64,000 nucleotides of DNA from Myoxocephalus aenaeus (Eukaryota; Chordata; Actinopteri; Perciformes; Cottidae), in assembly GCA_038501785.1 (NCBI GenBank), contig JBAMJR010000137.1, forward strand, positions 4,684,501-4,748,500, written 5' to 3'. Below are positions 10,519 to 64,000 of this stretch, one piece after another; position 1 is the stretch's first letter, and each line of letters starts with the position of its first letter. The position numbers and the translations under genes were made by a program. A model generated the notes under the pieces. The model worked only from the letters and a program-made list of their open reading frames with translations. It had not been told where the DNA came from and made no database searches.

Positions 10519-10870
10519 CAGCGGTGGAGAGGACATTTACTCAAGTGCAATTTTCTGTGACTGTATTTCCATATTGTACTTATTAGCCCATAACATATTT
10601 TGATAACTGTAGTTACTAGCTATTTCTTTTTTTGATTAAAGGTATATGATACACCGATAAAATACAATGTAAGATGAAAGGTGAAAGTAATATTTCAATA
10701 AAAAGAGCAAAGATTAGGAATTTGAAGAAGATTAGAAAAAGTTGCTGCCGACACATTAATGCGTCCATTTGATACAGTTTGTATACAATATGTAATATAT
10801 AGTAAGGGTTTTTTGGGGTGAATTGATACTTTTAATTTTGATAGTGTAAAATTTGATAGTGATAAGTGCA
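10519..10870. mobile_element. hAT-type MITE, degraded copy
   Basis: Begins CAGCGGTGGAGAGGACATTT, then ACTCAAGTGCAATTTT and ACATTAATGCGTCC, and includes GGGTGAATTGATACTTTTAA. These are landmarks of a very common teleost non-autonomous hAT family with GTGGA..GTA-type ends. The 3' end is not resolvable. Confidence 0.55.
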
Positions 10871-11840
10871 TAAAATAAACCAGTTTGAATCTAAATCGGT
10901 CACCTAATTGTGGCTGTGGGAATGTCCTCCACGCACTACTATTCGTTTTACAGTAGCTAATTCTGAAGCTTACTGGATGTCACAATTTCCTGCTTTCCAG
11001 AAAAAAGGATGCCACCTGTGGATCCCACATGCAGGGCAGCACAAATAATGTCTTTATTGCTCTGAGTGTATGCTCATTTGTTGCCCACGCACACCCACTG
11101 TGCCTATCTGTAGCCATGCGCTCCTGTCATCCTCCACTCCTGCTTCCTGTGTCGTGACAGCGCTCTGTTTCATCCTCAGCCCTGCCGTCTCCCTCTGCTC
11201 CCCTGGAATTTCACCTCACTTCATCTCATGTTCTCTTGTTTCTTCTTTCCATCTCCAGCCTCTCCAGCCTTCATCCTGTCTTCCTATGTCTGCTGGAGAG
11301 TCATGAGCAGAAGCGGAGGAGCGCAAACGGAAACGGCTCTCACTGGTAAGAGTTACTACATCTGCCAGGTTTAACTTAGGGGATAGAGGTGGAAGATAGG
11401 CTGGAAAATAAACATGGACACAGTTTTTCTGTGAGATGTTATCTTGTGTTGAAGAAGGAGTGAAACATAGTGTGTAGGAGGCACAGCAGGCAATGTCCTT
11501 AATTCTAGACATCAGCACCAATTCTAAAGATCCATGTTAATTACCCTTCAAATCTAGGCCTGAACTTGAAGAGAGGAGGAAATAGAGAGCAAATGTGTGT
11601 TTCCTGCTGTAATAGCCGTAGCTGTATCACTTGAACCATGTATTTGCAATTAAACTTCAACAAAAGGAGTTGACGATATCAACACCTGAAATCAGACTAA
11701 ACTGAGACAGTGAGTTGGCAGCACATCTCTGTGAAATTAGTTACTTTGATGAAAACTGCACTTAAAGTCTTCCAGTTTATACTCAGATATTTATGGTTTT
11801 AGATTAATCAGTCTGGGGTTGTAAATCGAGTTGCACCAAT

Positions 11841-12191
11841 CAGTGGAAAGTAATTACATTTACTCAAGAACAGTTTCACGTCACGCTGCTACATTTCAGC
11901 GGGATTATTGTACTTTTTACCCCACTAGATTTACTTGACAGCTGAAGATACTTGTTACTTTTCAGGTAAGGATTTTACATAAAAAATTGCATTGTTAGCT
12001 TATAAAATAAAATGTATCGTTGAAATTAAATCACAGGTTTTTTAAGACCCCTTAGTTATAGTTGATACGTCTACTTTTCTTGAGTACGGTTTTGATTGCC
12101 GAACTTTTACCGATTGCCGAATTGAATATTTATTTTATATTAACATATGTTATTTTTAGTTAAGTAAAGGATCTTATTACTTCTTCCACCT
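11841..12191. mobile_element. hAT-type MITE, near-complete copy
   Basis: Left end CAGTGGAAAGTAATTACATT, internal TTGTACTTTTTACCCCACTA and GATTTTACATAAAAAATTGC, right end AGTAAAGGATCTTATTACTT then CTTCCACCT. The ends are imperfect inverted repeats (CAGTGGAAAGTAA against TTACTTCTTCCACCT). It encodes no protein. Same family as the copy at 10519. Confidence 0.65.
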
Positions 12192-12200
12192 ATGCCTTCG

Positions 12201-58653
<46,453 letters not shown>

Positions 58654-61600
58654 CTGAGGGAGAGAGACAAAGACACGTAGAGAAGAGGGTATTAGTGCAT
58701 TTAATATGACACTTGCGCCTGAGGTTTTAAGTCGTTGTCCATTGTTGAAACCCCACCACAAGTCTATGTTGGAGTTAAAGTACAAATAGTGACAAAACGC
58801 CCCATTTCGGGGGAACATGTATAATAAGGAGCAATGCCATGTAATGCGCCTTCCTTCCTTTCCCCATTCATCCTTGTCATCTAGCATCTGTCATCAGTAA
58901 GACACAAAGAGAAATGCAACAGGAGTGCGAGGGAAATGACATAGAGCCACTGAAACGGCTTTATGCTCATGTTGCTTCATGTATCAATAGGAGATGTGCA
59001 CATGTCAGGGAGAGATAATATCGTGGTGCCAGAAGCCATGCAATTACTAGCTTCCGTTTTCTCTCTTCTATCTGGTAAATCCTTCAACAACTTTGTACCC
59101 GTCTTGCTCCTGACAGATGAAAACTTCTTCCACTGCCTTCTATTCCTCATCTCTACGTCTTTGAATTACTGCTTCTCAACCATGCCACTCATACAGATGC
59201 CTTCCAACTTATCTGCCAAGTGATTCAAAATGCAATGGCACGTTGGCAAAACAATGTCTGCAAACATTGAGCTCATAACTGTGCTACATCATTTTTATTA
59301 GCAATGCAGGAGAGTCTCTCTCTCGAACTGAAAAATTCATTTGACGGTTATTTCTTCCCTTTATCCCTCCATTTCACGTTTCATCCCTGCCTGAGCATGT
59401 TCTACATTTAAACTTTTTTTTTCGGGCCAACAAACAGAAGAAGTGGATTAGCTAAACCGATTTAATCATCCCTATCCATCTTCTGCCTTCACATTTTATT
59501 AACTTCCTCTCTTCGTCTCCTTCAGGTGTATTATGCACCTTTGAAACACAGTTCTGAACACTGTTATTCTCTGGTCACATTGCTGGTCTGTGCATGTTTT
59601 CAGTGGCATGCCTTTTATTATATGCCATTATTGTTTTGGGCAATGTTTGTCGCATGCCATTCCCATTCCCAATCCCTCTTCTTCCCTTCACTTTTATCTC
59701 TACTACTACTGCTGCTGCTACTACTATCTACTAAAGGCACATAATGCCCAACAATGCTAAAACTGAAAAATCTGAAATCTGAAAACAAGGTTACTTGAAG
59801 AAAATATTCTAATACACTGCTTGAGGCACGTGACATTGAATAAATATAATTTATCAGAAAGGTTAAGAAAGGACATTAAGAAAGGACAAAAATAACTAAC
59901 TGCAAGGATGGCTGATACATTACATTGAATCTATCATTGTATGTCTCCAACAGGCTCATCCAGCTTACATTTGTGCAGAGGATTGTATCTTAGCATTTAG
60001 CAGTTTGAATGCCTCCCATTTTTAAAGTGTCAGCTCCTTTTTACCCACCAGCCTCACCCAAATTAAATTCTATTCGCCTGTTTGATAAGGTATCTAATTT
60101 TTTGCTGAAATATTAAACATGGCAGAATATGCAGGCAATTAAGATCCCAGGGTTGAATTTTTTCTTGCTCTCAGTCGTTGAGGCTGGCTGCAGAGAATGT
60201 GTTGTGGTAACATCACTTTCAAAAGTGTTTTAGTTCTTAACAGATAAGTGGTCTCAGTCTTACCAGTGTTTCCTTGCCAATTTAGAGAAACACATAGAGA
60301 GAAAACCCAAAGCTTCCTCTGTTGAAAAGGCAAAAGAAGCTGAAATACTCTTCAGCTGGAGGGAACACAAGCATAAGAAAGAAGAATGAGACCTCCTTGT
60401 TTTTCACTTGGTGAGGTTTTATCTGCAAATAGACTTTATGATTTCAACCACTAACTCACTAGATAAAGGATTTCTCTTCACAAGCCCAAACATAATAACA
60501 TACAGGAAATACCAGAGATTAACAAGGCTTGTTTATGATGATTGGTTTATTATAATAAATTATGATTGATAATGATAAATTCAAGTGGTTTTGTAACTTT
60601 TGCAATCTGCATTCTGGAGTTCCCTCTCTATATAATAGTTTACATTGTTGCTGCTGGTGGAATGCACCGTTCCTGCACAGGATTCAAATAACATGCTCAA
60701 GTTTAAGGGACTCAAAAGATGCATGATCGAGAGATCCACGAGATCAAAGCCAGTGCATGCATGCAGTTTAACAGGTGTCCTCTCAGTCCACATTTTGTTT
60801 TGGTGCACTTTAAACAACACACAAGTTATCTGACAAAAAAGGTGCGTTTGGTGCCCCGGATGCTGGATATACAGGCCATTTCAAAAGGAACTCTGGGGTT
60901 AACAAATTCTAAAGATTACAACTTTAAAATACAAACTGCAAGTAGCAAGTTGTCTCCTGACGATCAGCATTAACAACCTTGAGTTCGAGTTGAGGCAGTT
61001 TCTTCTCTGGAAAATTCATAATTCAATAGGACCAATGTTCAGCACCATGGACAGCGTCCATCCCCACTGGCCTTCAAACCCGCAGGCTAAAGTGAGATCT
61101 ATAAACTGGGCAGAGCTGAGTGGAGCTCAGGAGAAAGTTTGGTGCACAGTTTCATCATTCAGGTTTTATTGTACATATATAAAACAAATATCAAGCCATC
61201 AGCAATGTCTGGTTCCTGAATCTATATAACCCGGTAAAGCCCTCTTTGAATCTTGACACAAAGATGATTGCATATGTTTTCAGGGGCATGTTTGCTGTCA
61301 CAAAGAGACAACCCTTCATAAGGGGGTAATCTCAGTACAATTGGGAATCTCACTCTATATTTGCAGATTTCTTTGCACATTCACAAATCGCACAGACAGA
61401 TTGAGGTACATTTTCACAGCTCTCCACACACATTTGCAAATAATATTGCAACTATAACACCCCCATACCTAACAGAGAGAGAAACCTTATTTAAAATCTC
61501 ATCCGTTGTCTTACTTTGTCGTTCAGCTCTCACTTTACTATGAGGGTCGGATACAACACTCTTATTATCTCAGCTGCTGCACCCCAGTGGCAATCTGTAT

Positions 61601-63221
61601 GATCTTGTTTACCCTCACTTGAGAACACGATCCTTGCCAAGGAGTGAGGGTGTGCACTTTAAAATCCACTACCCACTGTGACCTCCCTCACAAAATGACC
61701 TACTGGGCATCTGTTGCAGTAACTGGCCCCATTAAAATGTACTAATCATCACGGACCCACAATCTGAGCTCCTAAAGTACTTTTAACGTAATTAGAAAAA
61801 CTATTATATTTGCTATTACTGTTTGTTTTTTGTAGGGCTGTTGTTTTCCATGTGTCTAACTGATAATGCTGATCATCTCAAAACCATCACCATATTTCCA
61901 GTGAACTTATAATAATAAAATATGCAAAAAATGTATTAACAAATCCACAGAGGTGGATGGTCCACTTCAAAGGAAAACGGACATGTTGGTGTTAACAATT
62001 CATGACAGGACGAGGAGGTCAGTGAACCAAAAGGACCTCTTTGTTGAGCAACTGCTCCTCCACTTTGAGGAGAGCCAGCTGTGGTTGTTCAGCCACCTGG
62101 GAAGAATACCTCTCTTGGAGTAGTAGTGGCCTTAACATCTCCCATCTGAATGCATGACGCTACTCCTTAAGCCAGCCCAGTTGATTTGGAGCTAAATATG
62201 ATGGCATCTAGATTGAGTAGCCTCATCAATGTTGCTTCAGTCTAGTTGCTGTGGCTTTTGATTTGGGCCTTTGGTTTCTAGCTCTGATCATAAATTACAA
62301 TTTTGTGTTTTGTGTTTACTTTTTTGACCAGAGATTTTACACATTATTTATTGTGTTCTTACAGCAGATACACACAAGGCATCAACCCCAACTCACAGTC
62401 CACTTAATAGCTTTCTTCATCAGTGGGTGCCCTGGATCAATTGATCTGTTGACATGCAAGCTCATTGACTTTTATAGTATAGTTGAGCAAACTCCACCTG
62501 CTAATGAAACTGGTGTAATCCCAGTAAGTATGTTCTTAATAAAGTTGGATGAAAATGATTCAGTAAGGCAATTAAAATCAAGGTAATTTAATTTAAGAAA
62601 GAAAGAAAAAAAGGTTAACTGAGAGTAGGACCAATATAAAGCAGGGCATGGACAAGGTAGGATGTAAATAGTTGAATACGGTGGTAAAATAAACACTATT
62701 GAAGACCACGAGTGAGGTAAACTACATTTCAAAAAATCATATTGTGCCTTTAGTTTCAGCTAATTTGTTTGATTGGTTACTGTAGGTATCAGTCAATAAT
62801 TGATATTGTGGTTACAGCGGGAACAATTAACGTTTACACTCAATCTAAAACAGAGTTTAAAAGTAGAAGAACAAAACAGAATTGGACTCAGCAACCATAA
62901 CGGCACACCTTTCATCATAGCAAAACATCCAACAGGTCTTTGTGATCTTTGTCATGAGGCTTAGACAGTTGAGCATGTCATGCAGGTAATTTACACAGGA
63001 AAGACATACAATTTTCACTTTTTATCAGTATTTTAGATCATTATTTTACAGCTCAACCAGGACTAAACAGAAGCACTAATAATCGGTTCAGACAGAAACT
63101 AGACGCAACCCAAGCAGAGAAGCAAGAAATGTTAACTTCTAGGCAAACATCTCACATATCACAAAAACAACATTGTATCATTTGAAGAACATTTCATGAT
63201 GAACCGCCATGTCTCTTCCTG

Positions 63222-63647
63222 AGCAACGCAGAGAGACTGATGCACTCTCCTGTAACTAGCGGGCTGAACTATTGCAATGGTCTCCTTTCTGGTCTACCAA
63301 AGTATACAATAAGTCAGCGACAATTATTAAAAGATTCTGCTGCCCGAGTATAAACAGGGATCAAAAGGAGCGCAGTAAAACCTTTACACAGGTTAACTGT
63401 CAATTTTCATATTGATTTTAAAGTTATTTTATTAGTTTATAAGGGTCAGAAATGCTTTTAGTTTATGAACCATGAGGCCCCTCAAATCCTCTGGTTCTTC
63501 TCTTTTCAGCTGTTTCACAAAGCGGAGCAAAAACATTCGGTAATCCTATTTATAGTCATTTTGCTCCAAGTCCTTGAAACAGCCCTCCAGAGAATCTAAG
63601 TCACTGAAAATAGATAGATAGATATTTTTAAACAAAAACTACGTCAG

Positions 63648-63701
<54 letters not shown>

Positions 63702-63960
63702 GTATGTGTATGATATGGTTTTAGTATTTATACATTATATTTGATTTCACTCTAATTATACTTTATTAGCATCTTACAGCATCTTACTTATCAGTTTATC
63801 CAATGTTGTGTTTTATTTTTGTTATTTTCTTAACTAAATTTGGTGTACATTAGACTAATTTTTTTAACATCCTGTTTTTCTTTGTGTCAATCAATTTATA
63901 ATTGCATTTGATTTGTTTGACAGGTGCTATTCAAATAAAACTTGATTGATTGATTGATTG
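63222..63960 (+). pseudogene. 5'-truncated L2-like LINE with 3' end
   Basis: Conceptual plus-strand reading near 63255-63350 gives LNYCNGLLSGLPK followed by SAARV and a stop, the typical C-terminal RT region of L2/CR1-type LINEs. It is broken by stops. The 3' end GGTGCTATTCAAATAAAACT plus TTGAT repeats is the L2-type terminus. A (TA)n is inserted at 63650. Confidence 0.7.
63650..63698. repeat. (TA)n microsatellite
   Basis: About 49 bp of alternating A and T within the L2-like remnant. Confidence 0.96.
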
Positions 63961-64000
63961 ATTTATTAAGAACGACTGATTGATTTATTAAGAACGACTG
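63957..64000. repeat. 22-bp tandem duplication at window end
   Basis: ATTGATTTATTAAGAACGAC plus TG twice in tandem, directly after the TTGAT repeats of the LINE tail. It may continue outside the window. Confidence 0.9.

Larger units (their letters stand above)
9606..12200. other. sdhaf2-syt7 intergenic region
   Basis: Both flanking genes end here (tail-to-tail). Apart from the repeats listed, no coding exon was recognised. The genes I expect between SDHAF2 and SYT7 in mammals (PPP1R32, LRRC10B) were looked for by eye and not seen. Confidence 0.5.
58654..64000 (-). other. syt7: Presumed syt7 intron 1 (partial)
   Basis: Sequence upstream of the transmembrane exon in the syt7 sense. No initiator exon could be identified: no in-frame ATG followed by a short luminal sequence and a donor in the needed phase was convincing. 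It contains an L2-like LINE tail at its right end. Confidence 0.6.

Noticed and set aside
58654..63200. Search for the syt7 initiator exon
   Set aside because: Several minus-strand ATGs exist, but none combines a luminal N-terminus, correct 3' phase (one base left over) and a good donor; reporting one would be a guess.

Overview
This window is vertebrate, almost certainly teleost fish, nuclear DNA. It has multi-exon genes with GT..AG introns, long AT-rich introns, many dinucleotide microsatellites and transposon remnants of kinds common in fish (Tc1/mariner, hAT-type MITEs, L2-like LINE, tRNA-derived SINE). No prokaryotic, organellar or viral gene organisation was seen. Three protein-coding genes were reconstructed by hand from splice sites and reading-frame continuity. 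Their order, cpsf7(-) / sdhaf2(+) / syt7(-), matches what I recall of human 11q12.2, so this looks like conserved synteny.

Region by region. 1-5102: cpsf7 on the minus strand, a complete 8-exon coding sequence of 449 codons encoding the RRM subunit of cleavage factor Im, with its 3' untranslated region to the left and a Tc1/mariner terminal fragment at the window edge. 5103-5896: a compact head-to-head interval that must hold both promoters. 5897-9012: sdhaf2 on the plus strand, 4 coding exons, 163 residues, the mitochondrial factor that flavinylates succinate dehydrogenase subunit A. 9013-12200: sdhaf2 3' UTR, a locally repeated segment and two copies of a hAT-type MITE. 15856-58653: syt7 (synaptotagmin-7, the calcium sensor for slow or asynchronous vesicle release and lysosomal exocytosis) on the minus strand. 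Twelve coding exons were found, from the transmembrane exon to the stop codon; the initiator exon was not found and probably lies right of the window. 58654-64000: presumed syt7 first intron, ending in an L2-like LINE tail.

The syt7 linker is the most informative part. Four exons (141, 201, 348 and 123 bp) lie between the juxtamembrane exon and the exon leading into C2A. All are multiples of three and share the same splice phase, so any subset can be skipped in frame. Several sit near long sense-strand CU or UG repeats, which are recognised kinds of splicing-regulator binding sites. I found no evidence of a wholly new biological system. The points most worth checking are these repeat-flanked cassettes, a 55-bp foldback sequence near 23.8 kb, an internally deleted Tc1 element at 34.6-35.2 kb and two perfect 22-bp-arm hairpins.

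All coordinates come from manual reading. Exon junctions were checked by phase arithmetic, but UTR ends, polyadenylation sites and transposon boundaries are approximate.
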